Below, piece by piece: positions 48,006 through 57,269 of a stretch of DNA of 64,000 bases (its first letter is position 1; each line of letters starts with the position of its first letter). The notes under the pieces were generated by a model that saw only the letters and a list, made by a program, of their open reading frames with translations, made no database searches and was not told where the DNA came from. The position numbers were made by a program, and so were the translations under genes. The stretch is from JAIWNK01 sp964453115 (GTDB taxonomy: Bacteria; Chloroflexota; Anaerolineae; Anaerolineales; Anaerolineaceae): positions 62,001-126,000 of the forward strand of contig CAYVRT010000001.1 in NCBI GenBank assembly GCA_964453115.1. Reading direction: 5' to 3'.

Positions 48006-49322
48006 ATGCGGTTTTTAACCTTCGCCAGCGCCGAGTGTACAGCACGAATTGAGATGCAGCAGCCCTGGCTTCTGGCAGCTGTGTTGGGTGCATTGCTGTG
48101 GTATCTGCTTTCTCCTGTTGGGGTGTCTGCGGTTGTTCTGGTTTGTCTGGTGCTTTTGCTGGTTGTCAGCTATCTGTGGGCGCGGACGTTGGCTGTGGCT
48201 GTTCGCGGGGAGCGAAAGCTACGTTATGGCGCTTTTCAGGTGGGGGATGAATTGGAAGAGGTTGTGAGGCTGCATAATGACAGTATTCTGCCGGTGATTT
48301 GGGCAGAGTTTGCGGATCGTTCCAGTTTGCCGGGACATGCGGTTCGTAGTGTGCGGGCTGTGGATGGGCATAGTACGCAGCATTGGACGGCTCGCACGAT
48401 TTGTCGGCAGCGTGGGGTCTTTCAACTGGGGCCTTGGGAATTGCTATTGGGTGAGCCGTTTGGTGTGTTTGTGACTCGTCAATTGTATGCACAACCCGTT
48501 GAGGTGTTGGTTTATCCGCCACTGGCAGATTTGCCTTCCCGTTTATGGACACGGCGCGGTCGGCATGGAGATGGCCGGCCTGATCGTCAGCCGCTGACAG
48601 CAGAGACAACACAGGCGTTTGCTGTGCGCAGCTATCAAACGGGCGATGCCTTGAGGCAAATCCATTGGCTGACAAGTGCGCGGCGTGATGCTTTATACGT
48701 CAAAATGCTCCAGCCGGAGACAGTTTCTTCGATCTGGCTGGTGCCAGATTTTGATTCCGCTGCACAATTTGGAGAAGTTGAGGCTGGGACATTGGAATTC
48801 TTAGTGGTGCTGACGGCTTCTTTGGCGGGGGAAATGCTGCGCGCCAAACTGCGGGTTGGTCTGGCAGGGTGGGGGCAGGCCGGGTTGGTTTGTCTTGCCC
48901 CGCAGACCGGGCAATCGCAATTCTGGCGGATGCTGCGCCTGCTGGCTGGGGTGCAGGCTGGGCAGGTTGCACTGTCGGATCTGCTGGGACGACTTCGCCC
49001 TTTGGTGTCGGCACAAAGTGTCGTGATGCCGTTGACTGCTACACAAACTGTGGATTGGGCGGGAGCGGCGGCGGCATTTGGGCCGGGGGGATGTCAGGCG
49101 GTGCTGGTGGATGGACGCTCCTTTGCCGGGCAGGCGCTGAATGCGGATGATTTGCAGCGTGTGTTGGTTGGGCGGGGGATTGCGGCAAGCGTGGTACGGC
49201 GTGAGGAACTTCGGCTGCGTCTGGGGGCTTATGGGCGGCTGAGCCGCTGGGAGTTTCGCACACTGGGCACGGGGCGTGCTTTGCTCCAACACGCCCCGGC
49301 TGCTATGGGGCAAAGCCGATGA
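48006..49322 (+). CDS. DUF58-domain membrane protein
   Basis: A 438-residue protein with two N-terminal transmembrane helices (about 20-60) and a DUF58 domain. The signature YQTGDALRQIHWLTSARRDA is intact. DUF58 proteins occur next to AAA ATPases (MoxR) and transglutaminases in cell-envelope loci. ATG 48006 lies one base after the moeB-like stop; MQQPW at 48054 is an alternative start. Its stop overlaps the transglutaminase start (ATGA). Exact function unknown. Confidence 0.85.
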   Translation: MRFLTFASAECTARIEMQQPWLLAAVLGALLWYLLSPVGVSAVVLVCLVLLLVVSYLWARTLAVAVRGERKLRYGAFQVGDELEEVVRLHNDSILPVIWAEFADRSSLPGHAVRSVRAVDGHSTQHWTARTICRQRGVFQLGPWELLLGEPFGVFVTRQLYAQPVEVLVYPPLADLPSRLWTRRGRHGDGRPDRQPLTAETTQAFAVRSYQTGDALRQIHWLTSARRDALYVKMLQPETVSSIWLVPDFDSAAQFGEVEAGTLEFLVVLTASLAGEMLRAKLRVGLAGWGQAGLVCLAPQTGQSQFWRMLRLLAGVQAGQVALSDLLGRLRPLVSAQSVVMPLTATQTVDWAGAAAAFGPGGCQAVLVDGRSFAGQALNADDLQRVLVGRGIAASVVRREELRLRLGAYGRLSRWEFRTLGTGRALLQHAPAAMGQSR

Positions 49323-51556
49323 AGTGGCTTTTGGGGGTGTTGGGCAGGTTGAAGCATGTCTCTGTTGAGTTGGCAGTGTTGACCCTTTTGCTGGTTGGGG
49401 TAACTGCTGGTTTGTACAGTGTGGGTGGGTGGCCGTTTTGGCGCGAATGGGCGGGCTTTTTGTGGTTGGGAGCCTTGTTGGGCGGCTTGCTTTGTTGGAC
49501 GCGCTGGCATTGGCTGGTTGTGGGCGGATATGCTTTGTTGAGTGGTGCATTGACCAGTTTGGGCTGGTTTGGCCGACTCGGCAACGCAGGCCTGGAACTG
49601 GATGGTGTTCGATTGCGGTTTTTATTACTGGTGGAGCGCTTGCGAGGCTGGGGGCAACTATGGGCCGAGACAGGTGCAATTTATGACCGGGCAGCAGGAA
49701 TTGTGCTGGGTTGTTGGTTGGCCTGGTTGGTGGGGGTGGTGTTGAGCCGGGCGGTGTTGCGCGGGCGACATCCTTTGCGGGGCGGATTGCCGGCAGCCGG
49801 GTTGCTGGCTTATTGTTTGTTTACATCTGGGCGGGGGGTGGGGCTGTTGGTAGCCTTTGCTGTGCTGTTGATGATGGCTGAGGCTTATGCTGCGTACCGG
49901 CGCGTGCAGGTTCGGTGGGACGCAGAGGGGGTGGATTGGCCGTTCCCCGATTCTTTGCTGCCAGAGTGGATGATGGGTGCCGGTGTGATGGCTTTGGCAA
50001 TTGGCTTGCTGGCGTGGATGTCGGCCTGGGTGGCAACACCGGAGGGGTGGCAGCGGATTGGAGATTGGTTGCAACCTGCGTCGCTCGTCGTGGCAACGCC
50101 AATGGCTGGGCCGGACAATCGTCCAACGCAATCGGCCCCGCAGCAAGTTGAGTTTCCGGCAGAAGCCATTTCTGCTCAAATGCCGGGTTTGGAACAGATT
50201 GGCACTCCACCAGATAATTCGGAGCGGACTGTGTTTTGGGTTTGGGTGAGTGACCCGCCACCGCCGCCAGAACAGGCCGGGGCGGCGGTGTTTCGGCGCA
50301 GTTATTATTGGCGTAGTGGTGTATTTGACCAATATACGGGGATGGGCTGGCGAGCTGTGGCAGCAGACCTGGAATTGCCCGCAACGGCGGCTGAACTGGG
50401 GAACCCTTCCCTTGGGCGCTATGTGCTGGAGCAGCATTTTATGCTTCGGTTTGCATTGCAAGGTGTTTTGCCGGCAGTTAATGCGCCCATGCAATCAGGC
50501 AATGGCACGCAGCGGATGGCGGCAGGTGGCGAGGATACGCCGCTGTTGATTGGTAACGGCCAGGAGGAATATACAGTGGTTTCTTGGGCACCCCATGGCA
50601 CAATCAATCAATTGCGCAATGCGGGCGAATCGTATCCGCCAGAAATTGTGGCGCGTTATTTGCAATTGCCCCAAGATTTGCCGCAGCGGGTGCGTCTACT
50701 GGCTGCTCAGCTGACGGAGGGAGCAGAAACGCCCTATGATAAGGTAGAGCGTGTGGAGACCTATTTGCGCACCTATCCCTATACGCTGGATGTTGAGCCT
50801 GTACCAGCCGGGAAGGACGTTGTGGATTATTTTTTGTTTGACGCACAAACAGGCTTTTGCAGCCATTACGCTTCGGCAATGGTGGTGTTGCTGCGGGCAG
50901 AGGGCGTTCCGGCGCGCGTGGCAACTGGCTTTGTGGGAGGAGATTATGATTATGATCGAGGGGCCTATCGTGTGCCGGCTTCAGCGGCACATGCCTGGGT
51001 GGAAGTGTATTTTCCCGGGTATGGATGGGTGGAGTTTGAACCAACGGCGGTATATGACCGCGTGCAGCGTGTGGGCGGCAGTAGGGAAGATGTGCAGCCG
51101 CGGCAGCGTAGCGCGACAATCAGCCGGGTTGGTGTGGGTGGATTGTTGGCCGTGCTGGAATTGGGGCTGTTCGCACTGATGGTTTGGCTTTTGCGACGGG
51201 TAGAATGGAAGAATTCTGGTTTGTCTCCGGCAATTAGCCTGTACTTCAGGTTGCGCCGAGATTTGGCTTTGGCTGGATTGGTTGGTTCTCCATCGCAGAC
51301 CCCAGCAGAATTTTTGACGATGGTTGGCAGGCAATTGACGCGGCGGCCCGCAGTGCTGCTAGCTTTGCAAGGCGCGACACAGCTGTTGGAAAAGGTGGTT
51401 TTTGGCACACAGTTGCCAGATGCAGGCGAGCTTGAGCTGATAAAACGCATGTATCGGCGTGCGTTGGGCGAACTGTTGGGATTATGGCTAAAACATTGGA
51501 CAATGGAAAGCTTGTTGCGTCTGAGGTGGCGTATGATAAATAAAAAAAATGATTGA
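49319..51556 (+). CDS. TgpA-like membrane transglutaminase
   Basis: A 745-residue protein with N-terminal transmembrane helices and an extracytoplasmic transglutaminase-like domain. The cysteine-protease-type triad is visible: Cys514 (TGFCSHYASAM), His558 (SAAHAWVEV) and Glu574 in VEFEPTA, where Asp is more usual. Another transmembrane segment and a DUF4129-like cytoplasmic tail follow. The DUF58/TgpA gene pair is common and may act on surface proteins. ATG 49319 overlaps the DUF58 stop. Confidence 0.88.
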   Translation: MKWLLGVLGRLKHVSVELAVLTLLLVGVTAGLYSVGGWPFWREWAGFLWLGALLGGLLCWTRWHWLVVGGYALLSGALTSLGWFGRLGNAGLELDGVRLRFLLLVERLRGWGQLWAETGAIYDRAAGIVLGCWLAWLVGVVLSRAVLRGRHPLRGGLPAAGLLAYCLFTSGRGVGLLVAFAVLLMMAEAYAAYRRVQVRWDAEGVDWPFPDSLLPEWMMGAGVMALAIGLLAWMSAWVATPEGWQRIGDWLQPASLVVATPMAGPDNRPTQSAPQQVEFPAEAISAQMPGLEQIGTPPDNSERTVFWVWVSDPPPPPEQAGAAVFRRSYYWRSGVFDQYTGMGWRAVAADLELPATAAELGNPSLGRYVLEQHFMLRFALQGVLPAVNAPMQSGNGTQRMAAGGEDTPLLIGNGQEEYTVVSWAPHGTINQLRNAGESYPPEIVARYLQLPQDLPQRVRLLAAQLTEGAETPYDKVERVETYLRTYPYTLDVEPVPAGKDVVDYFLFDAQTGFCSHYASAMVVLLRAEGVPARVATGFVGGDYDYDRGAYRVPASAAHAWVEVYFPGYGWVEFEPTAVYDRVQRVGGSREDVQPRQRSATISRVGVGGLLAVLELGLFALMVWLLRRVEWKNSGLSPAISLYFRLRRDLALAGLVGSPSQTPAEFLTMVGRQLTRRPAVLLALQGATQLLEKVVFGTQLPDAGELELIKRMYRRALGELLGLWLKHWTMESLLRLRWRMINKKND

Positions 51557-51568
51557 GGAGCAAAAAAG

Positions 51569-52456
51569 ATGAAACAAAACCTGCAAGCAGTGCAGTTGAA
51601 GGACGGCAGCCAACCGGTTTTGCTGGCTGTGCTGGCACATCCGGATGATGAGACCTTTGGCATGGGAGGAACCCTGGCGCTGTATGCCCGTCGCGGGGTG
51701 AGTGTGTATCTGGTGTGTGCGACGCGCGGCGAGGTGGGGCAGATGGATGCGACCTTGATGGAAGGGTTTGATAGCGTGGGGAGCCGGCGCGAAATGGAGT
51801 TGCGCTGTGCCGCCGAGAAGTTGGGTCTGGCAGGGGTGTTCTTTTTAGGTTATCGCGATTCAGGTATGCCCGGCTCGCCCGATAATGCACATCCGGACGC
51901 GTTGGCAGCACAGCCGATGGAAGAGGTCGCGCGGCGCGTGGCTGGGTTTGTGCGCAAACTGCGTCCGCAGGTTTTGTTGACGTTTGATCCCATTGGTGGG
52001 TATCGTCATCCTGATCATATCGCTATTCAGCGGGCAACGGAACGGGCTTTTGCTTTGGCTGCCGAACCAGATTTTGTGGACGCTGAATCGTTGCCGCCAT
52101 TTCGGGCGGCTAAGCTGTACTTTCATATTTTGCCGCGTGGTTTTCTGCGGTTGATGGTGCGCGTCATGCCGTTGTTGGGGCGTGATCCTCGTCGCTTTGG
52201 GGAAAACCGAGACATTGATTTGGTTTCAATTGCGGAGGTTAATTTTCCGACTCATGCGGTGGTGCAATATCGGGCCGTGATGATGGAACGTGACGAGGCT
52301 AGTGCGTGTCATGTCAGTCAGGGTGGGCAGCGGATGAGCAGTGGGCTGTTGGGTCGTTTGCGGCGCTGGACTGGAGCAACCGAGCAGTTTATGCGGGCGT
52401 TTCCACTTCCGCAAATGGGCGAGGAACGGGAAAATGATTTGTTTGCCGGTTTATAG
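51569..52456 (+). CDS. LmbE/PIG-L-family deacetylase
   Basis: A 295-residue zinc-dependent N-acetylglucosaminyl-type deacetylase. AHPDDETFGMGGTLA holds the metal-binding His/Asp, and GGYRHPDH gives the third ligand. The family includes MshB, BshB and PIG-L; substrates range from GlcNAc-inositol to GlcNAc-malate. Good evidence for a thiol pathway is not present in the window. GAGG-containing leader before ATG 51569, 12 bases after the transglutaminase stop. Confidence 0.9.
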   Translation: MKQNLQAVQLKDGSQPVLLAVLAHPDDETFGMGGTLALYARRGVSVYLVCATRGEVGQMDATLMEGFDSVGSRREMELRCAAEKLGLAGVFFLGYRDSGMPGSPDNAHPDALAAQPMEEVARRVAGFVRKLRPQVLLTFDPIGGYRHPDHIAIQRATERAFALAAEPDFVDAESLPPFRAAKLYFHILPRGFLRLMVRVMPLLGRDPRRFGENRDIDLVSIAEVNFPTHAVVQYRAVMMERDEASACHVSQGGQRMSSGLLGRLRRWTGATEQFMRAFPLPQMGEERENDLFAGL

Positions 52457-52462
52457 TGCCAA

Positions 52463-52490
52463 AAAGGCCGGCCCAAAAGGGCCGGCCTTT
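52463..52490. terminator. Bidirectional terminator between the LmbE-like gene and hpf
   Basis: AAAGGCCGGCCC, loop AAAA, GGGCCGGCCTTT: a perfect 12-bp stem lying between convergent genes. Confidence 0.85.
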
Positions 52491-52508
52491 GGAGGCAGCA
52501 AGGGGAAT

Positions 52509-53072
52509 TTAGCCGATTTGTGGTTCGATCAGACCATAGTTGCCATCACGGCGGCGATAGAGGATGTTAATGGCGCTGGTATTGGCATTGTAGAAGATGA
52601 AAAAGTTTTCATGGCCCAGCAGAGCCATTTGCTCAATAGCCTCGTTTTCATCCATGGGAATGAGGGTAAATTGCTTGCGGCGGACCACAAGCGGTTTTTC
52701 GGCCTCTTCTTCGACCTCGATGACGGGGGTAGCAACTTCGGAGGCAGGGGTGCCATCGCCGCGTCCAACCTGACGTTTGCCTTTCAGTCGGGTAATCTGG
52801 CGCTGCATTTTATCTACGGCAGCATCAATGGCTGCAAACAGATCATCGGCGCGCTCTTCTGTGCGCAGAACATAGCCTCGCCCGCGCAGTGTGATTTGCG
52901 CCACCTGGCGATCGGCTGCGCTGCGAGCGGATTTGATGTAAGAGAGTTCCACACGCGATTCGTCAATGTCACCCAGGAAGCGATCAAATTTGGCAATTTT
53001 TTTTGTGACGTATTCCTTAATGCGATCCGTAACTTCCAGGTTTCGTGCAAAGATCTCGATTTTGTTTTCCAT
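52509..53072 (-). CDS. hpf: Long-form ribosome hibernation promoting factor
   Basis: A 187-residue dimerising hibernation factor. N-terminal domain (1 to about 105, IEIFARNLEVTDRIKEYVTK; DESRVELSYIKSARSAADRQ), a linker rich in Gly, Glu and Val, and a C-terminal dimerisation domain (VVRRKQFTLIPMDENEAIEQ then MALLGHENFFIFYNANTSA). The long form joins 70S ribosomes into 100S dimers. ATG 53072 follows GAGGAGG. It follows comF on the minus strand, 40 bases apart. Confidence 0.95.
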   Translation of the reverse strand: MENKIEIFARNLEVTDRIKEYVTKKIAKFDRFLGDIDESRVELSYIKSARSAADRQVAQITLRGRGYVLRTEERADDLFAAIDAAVDKMQRQITRLKGKRQVGRGDGTPASEVATPVIEVEEEAEKPLVVRRKQFTLIPMDENEAIEQMALLGHENFFIFYNANTSAINILYRRRDGNYGLIEPQIG

Positions 53073-53112
53073 GGCTTCCTCCTCGGGAATAGTAGGGTGA
53101 ATAGGATGGCTG

Positions 53113-53868
53113 CTAGGCAGCAACGGTAACCTCGGGGCTGGGATCGCTGATGAGCGAGCGGGCCAGTGTGAGGGCAAAGACGGCGCGGGCGCCGGCTTCG
53201 AGCAGTGCCTGGGCGCAAGCCCAGAGGGTCGCACCGGTTGTGGTGACATCATCCACCAACAACACAGATTGATTTTGGATGGGAGAGGCGGTGAATGCGC
53301 CGAGCATATTATGCTTGCGTTCAGCAGCTGAAAGTTTGGTCTGGCTGACGGTTTCACGCGAGCGGCGTAAGATTTGGGTGCGCAACGGTTGGCGGAGGGC
53401 TGTTGCCAGGGGGATGGCAAGCAGGGTGGACTGATTGTAACCGCGTTCGGCCTGCCGTTTGGGGTTGAGCGGTACAGGGATAATACAATCGAAATCCCAG
53501 TTTTGTTGCAGCAAGAAGGAGAGCAAGGGTGGGCCGAAGCTCTCGGCCAGCCCCATATCTCCAGCGTATTTGAGTTGATGAATGGCGCGACGCAATGGTT
53601 CGCGATAGACAGCCCAGGAGCGAAGCGCCTGATAGGGTGGCTGGGACTGTTGACAGTGGGCGCAGAGCTGTGGTGCAGGTTGTGGGGTTCCGCAGCAAGG
53701 GCAAACTGTTTCGGTGATGGTTTGCACCTGGGCCTGACAAAGGTCACACCAGCGTTGCCCAAACTGACCACATCCGCCGCAATAGGGTGGGTAAAGCCAG
53801 TCGGCTGCTTTCCACAGCGCGTGATAGATGACATGCAAGGGGGGCCTTTTCAGTCCCGCCAAGAGCAT
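53113..53868 (-). CDS. ComF-family phosphoribosyltransferase-like protein
   Basis: A 251-residue protein with an N-terminal zinc-ribbon region (CGGCG, WCDLC, CPCCG, CAHC) and a type I phosphoribosyltransferase fold with the PRPP loop VLLVDDVTTTGAT. ComF supports DNA uptake in naturally competent bacteria; the biochemical role is undefined. GGAGG lies before the ATG. It lies downstream of tadC, 11 bases after its stop on the minus strand. Confidence 0.9.
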   Translation of the reverse strand: MLLAGLKRPPLHVIYHALWKAADWLYPPYCGGCGQFGQRWCDLCQAQVQTITETVCPCCGTPQPAPQLCAHCQQSQPPYQALRSWAVYREPLRRAIHQLKYAGDMGLAESFGPPLLSFLLQQNWDFDCIIPVPLNPKRQAERGYNQSTLLAIPLATALRQPLRTQILRRSRETVSQTKLSAAERKHNMLGAFTASPIQNQSVLLVDDVTTTGATLWACAQALLEAGARAVFALTLARSLISDPSPEVTVAA

Positions 53869-53879
53869 AGAGCCTCCGC

Positions 53880-54830
53880 CTAGTTGAACATGCCGCCTAA
53901 TGCTGAGTGCATCAGCTTCAGGGCAGCCGGGGTCAACAGAACGATCATTAAAGATGGGAAGATGAGCAGCCCCATGGGAATGAGCATTTTGATGGGGGCT
54001 TTATGGGCCTCTTCTTCGGCTAGTTGGCGACGCTTGATGCGCATTTGATCGGATTGGATGCGCAAAACTTTTGCCATGCTCACGCCGAGCATTTCGGACT
54101 GGATGACTGCGGCGACGAAACTGGTCATTTCTGGCAGACCAATTCGGTCGGCCATGTCGCGCAGTGCTTCGCGGCGCATTTTGCCAAGCTGAATTTCGCG
54201 AATGGCGCGTGCAAAGGCGAGCGAGAGTTCGGTTTGCCATTTTTCGCTGACTTTGGACATGGCTGCATCGAACCCCAGGCCAGCTTCAACGCAAATGGTG
54301 AGTAGGTCGAGGGCGTCGGGCATGGCTTTGCGCACTTCTTTTTGTCGCCGGGTGATTTTACTGCTCAGCCAGAGTTGCGGGAAGTAGAAGCCCAATCCTG
54401 CAAACGCAATGACGAGCAGCAAAACGCGGCTTGCCGGCCAGGTGAGGGTGCCAACGCTGAAAACCAGGGCAACAACACCGCCGAACATGAAGCCGGCAAT
54501 GAATTGCATGGAAAGGATCATGGTTGGGTCAAGTTTGGGAGGGCTGCCAGCCAGTTCCAGTTTTTTGGAAATGCTTTGGAGTGCGTTTTGGGGGGTGAAA
54601 CGAATGGCAAGTTCGCCGAGTTTGCGCGCAAGAGGGAAGATAACGCGCTCACTGAAGGATTGGGACATTTCCAGCTTGCGCAGGTCTACTTCTTCGCCAC
54701 GAGCGGCAAATTCATTCAGCCGGTCGAGCATGGCGCGGTCGTCAGATGCTTGCGGTCTGCGCAGGCCAATGACAGTTAGCGCAACTGCTGCGCCAATGAC
54801 AACCAGGATGATAATGATAAGGATAGGCAT
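53880..54830 (-). CDS. tadC: Tad pilus inner-membrane platform protein TadC
   Basis: A 316-residue type II secretion F-domain protein. The N-terminal helix (PILIIIILVVIGAAVALTV) and two further helices frame the F domain: AMPDALDLLTICVEAGLGFD then AAVIQSEMLGVSMAKVLRIQ. The C-terminal helices are LLIFPSLMIVLLTPAALKLM. ATG 54830 follows GGAGGTACCC. Partner of TadB in the pilus motor platform. Confidence 0.92.
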   Translation of the reverse strand: MPILIIIILVVIGAAVALTVIGLRRPQASDDRAMLDRLNEFAARGEEVDLRKLEMSQSFSERVIFPLARKLGELAIRFTPQNALQSISKKLELAGSPPKLDPTMILSMQFIAGFMFGGVVALVFSVGTLTWPASRVLLLVIAFAGLGFYFPQLWLSSKITRRQKEVRKAMPDALDLLTICVEAGLGFDAAMSKVSEKWQTELSLAFARAIREIQLGKMRREALRDMADRIGLPEMTSFVAAVIQSEMLGVSMAKVLRIQSDQMRIKRRQLAEEEAHKAPIKMLIPMGLLIFPSLMIVLLTPAALKLMHSALGGMFN

Positions 54831-54847
54831 GGGTACCTCCGAATTTT

Positions 54848-55816
54848 CTACACCTCGATATCGGCGATTTTGTTCATGACCAGATAGCCCAGGACGATGA
54901 GCAGGGCGCCAACACCGAGGGCGATGGACCCGCACAGGCGATTTTCAGGGATGAAGAAGGTCATCATGTAATCGCGGTTGAGCAGGTAGAGAATTGCCAA
55001 TACAATCACCGGCATCATGGAGAGGAATCGTCCAGAATACATGGTTTGAGTGGTGAGGACGCGGATTTCACCTTTGATGCGCACGCGTTCGCGAATGGTA
55101 TGGGAGATGGTATCCAGGATTTCGGCCAGGTTGCCACCGACTTCGCGTTGAACGTTGATTGCAGTAATGACCAGGTCGAGGTCATCACTGGGGATACGAG
55201 CCAGAAGGTTGTTGAGAGAGCGTTCCATTGGAACGCCCAATTGCATTTCCTGCACAACGCGCAGGAATTCATCTGAGATGGGGGGCGGTAGCTCTTTGCT
55301 GATGGCTTCCATGGCCTGCATGGTGGAAAAACCGGCCCGCAAACCATTAACCATCAGGTTGAGCATGTCGGCGAGTTGTTCGTTAAAGCGGATGAGCCGT
55401 TTGCCCTGTTGCCGTTTGACGTAGATGCCGGGGAGGAGAAGCCCAAGCAGCGCGCCAACCGCACCGGTGATGAGGCTGCGCCCACCAATGAACCAGAGGA
55501 CAACGCCAACGCCGAATGCGGCGATGAGCATGAGGGCGATGTATTCGCCAGGTTTGATTTTCAAGTCGGCGCGTGCCAGGCTTTGGGCAATCGAGTTGCC
55601 GTAGGATGATTTTTCGACGCGCTTGTTGAGCCAATCGGTTAGGGGGGTGCGTTTGACAGCCTCGAGGCGTTCTTGCTCTGCTGGGTCGAGGTAGCGTCCC
55701 ATGCGTTCCTCAACCGAGGCCTGATCGCTGCGAATGGAGATGACAATGCCAACGATTAGCAAGATGAGGGCCATTCCGCCCCCGACGGATAAGATGAGGG
55801 TTGGATTCTCAAACAT
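54848..55816 (-). CDS. tadB: Tad pilus inner-membrane platform protein TadB
   Basis: A 322-residue type II secretion F-domain protein. N-terminal helix near residues 8-30, central helices around 90-130, and the F domain FNEQLADMLNLMVNGLRAGF then AINVQREVGGNLAEILDTIS. It starts three bases after tadA on the minus strand. The gene order tadZ-like, tadA, tadB, tadC is typical. Confidence 0.93.
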   Translation of the reverse strand: MFENPTLILSVGGGMALILLIVGIVISIRSDQASVEERMGRYLDPAEQERLEAVKRTPLTDWLNKRVEKSSYGNSIAQSLARADLKIKPGEYIALMLIAAFGVGVVLWFIGGRSLITGAVGALLGLLLPGIYVKRQQGKRLIRFNEQLADMLNLMVNGLRAGFSTMQAMEAISKELPPPISDEFLRVVQEMQLGVPMERSLNNLLARIPSDDLDLVITAINVQREVGGNLAEILDTISHTIRERVRIKGEIRVLTTQTMYSGRFLSMMPVIVLAILYLLNRDYMMTFFIPENRLCGSIALGVGALLIVLGYLVMNKIADIEV

Positions 55817-55819
55817 GAG

Positions 55820-57244
55820 TTACCTTCTCCGTTCGCCCATGCCAAAGACAGTGGGTGGCAGGTGAATGCCAGCGGCTTCAATTTTCTCCATGAATTTGGG
55901 GCGCAGGCCACTGGCGCGCAGGCGGCCTTCCACTTTGCCTTCTTTGCCAATGCCGGTTTGTTCAAAGAAGAACAAATCGGTCAGGGTGATTACCTCGCCT
56001 TCCATGCCGGTGACTTCGCTGACGTAGACAACTTTACGGGTACCATCGCGCAAACGTTCCTGATGCACAACAAGATCTACGGCGGAGGAAATCTGCTCAC
56101 GGATGGCGCGCACAGGTAGTTCCATGCCTGCCATGAGGGTCATCGTTTCAAGGCGAGAGAGGGTGTCGCGTGGGCTGTTGGAGTGGGCCGTGGTCATGGA
56201 ACCATCGTGACCGGTGTTCATGGCCTGGAGCATGTCGAGTGCTGCGGCATCGCGGATTTCGCCAACGACGATGCGGTCGGGGCGCATACGAAGGGAGTTG
56301 ACCACCAGGTCGCGGATGGTGATTTCGCCACGCCCTTCAATATTGGCCGGGCGAGATTCCAGTGTGACGACGTGTTCCTGACGCAGTTGAAGTTCAGCAG
56401 CGTTTTCAATGGTGAGGATGCGTTCATCAGAGGGGATGAAGCCGGAAAGCACGTTGAGCAGGGTGGTTTTGCCCGACCCGGTGCCGCCAGAGATGACGAT
56501 GTTGAGGCGGGCTTTCACGCATGCATCCAGGAACTGAGCAACTTCGGCGGTGAGAGAGCCATAGTCAATCAATTGCTGAACGGTGATGGGCTTTTTGGAG
56601 AATTTACGAATGGTGATAACGGGGCCAACCAGTGAGATGGGGGGAATGACGGCATTGACGCGCGAGCCATCTCGTAGACGAGCATCTACATAGGGACTGG
56701 ATTCATCAATGCGGCGGCCGAGCGGTGCAACAATGCGTTCGATGATGCGCATGACGTGTTCGTTGTTTTCAAAGGCGATTGGTGCGCGATAGATGCGGCC
56801 TTTGCGTTCGACATAGATGTTCTTTGCGCCATTGACCATGATTTCGGTGATGGCCTCATCTTCTAGCAGGGGCTGAAGTGGCCCCAGGCCCAAAATTTCG
56901 GCGGCAATTTGTTCAAACATGCGCGCTCGTTCTGGGCGGGAAAGGATGATGTTTTCTTCTTCTAGAATTTGCTCGAACAGTTCCTGAATGGTGTGGCGAA
57001 CCTGCTCAACCTGGGTTGGATCAATGCTTGGGCTGAGTGTAGCAACTAGTTTGTTCTGAACGCGATTTTTTACATCGGTGTATTTATCCTGGACAGCAGG
57101 AGCGCCGGGTGCGCTGACGCGCATGGTTTGCATCGTGGACGAAGGAGGACGCTGTCCTTCGGAGGGGCGTTGTGAGGGCGGTGTGCTGCCTGAAGAGGAT
57201 TGTTGACCGCTGTCGCCGCCGGTAATTCGCTTGAGAATGGACAT
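55820..57244 (-). CDS. tadA: Tad pilus assembly ATPase TadA/CpaF
   Basis: A 474-residue type II/IV secretion ATPase. Walker A GGTGSGKT (253-260); the Asp box TIENAAELQL; the Walker B-like RPDRIVVGEIRDAAALD; the His box TGHDGSMTTAHSNSP. The N-terminal region (1-70, rich in Ser and Pro) is low complexity and not part of the ATPase core. It powers pilus polymerisation from the cytoplasmic face. Followed after three bases by tadB. Confidence 0.95.
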   Translation of the reverse strand: MSILKRITGGDSGQQSSSGSTPPSQRPSEGQRPPSSTMQTMRVSAPGAPAVQDKYTDVKNRVQNKLVATLSPSIDPTQVEQVRHTIQELFEQILEEENIILSRPERARMFEQIAAEILGLGPLQPLLEDEAITEIMVNGAKNIYVERKGRIYRAPIAFENNEHVMRIIERIVAPLGRRIDESSPYVDARLRDGSRVNAVIPPISLVGPVITIRKFSKKPITVQQLIDYGSLTAEVAQFLDACVKARLNIVISGGTGSGKTTLLNVLSGFIPSDERILTIENAAELQLRQEHVVTLESRPANIEGRGEITIRDLVVNSLRMRPDRIVVGEIRDAAALDMLQAMNTGHDGSMTTAHSNSPRDTLSRLETMTLMAGMELPVRAIREQISSAVDLVVHQERLRDGTRKVVYVSEVTGMEGEVITLTDLFFFEQTGIGKEGKVEGRLRASGLRPKFMEKIEAAGIHLPPTVFGMGERRR

Positions 57245-57269
57245 ACCTTACTTCCTCCTTGTGGGGACC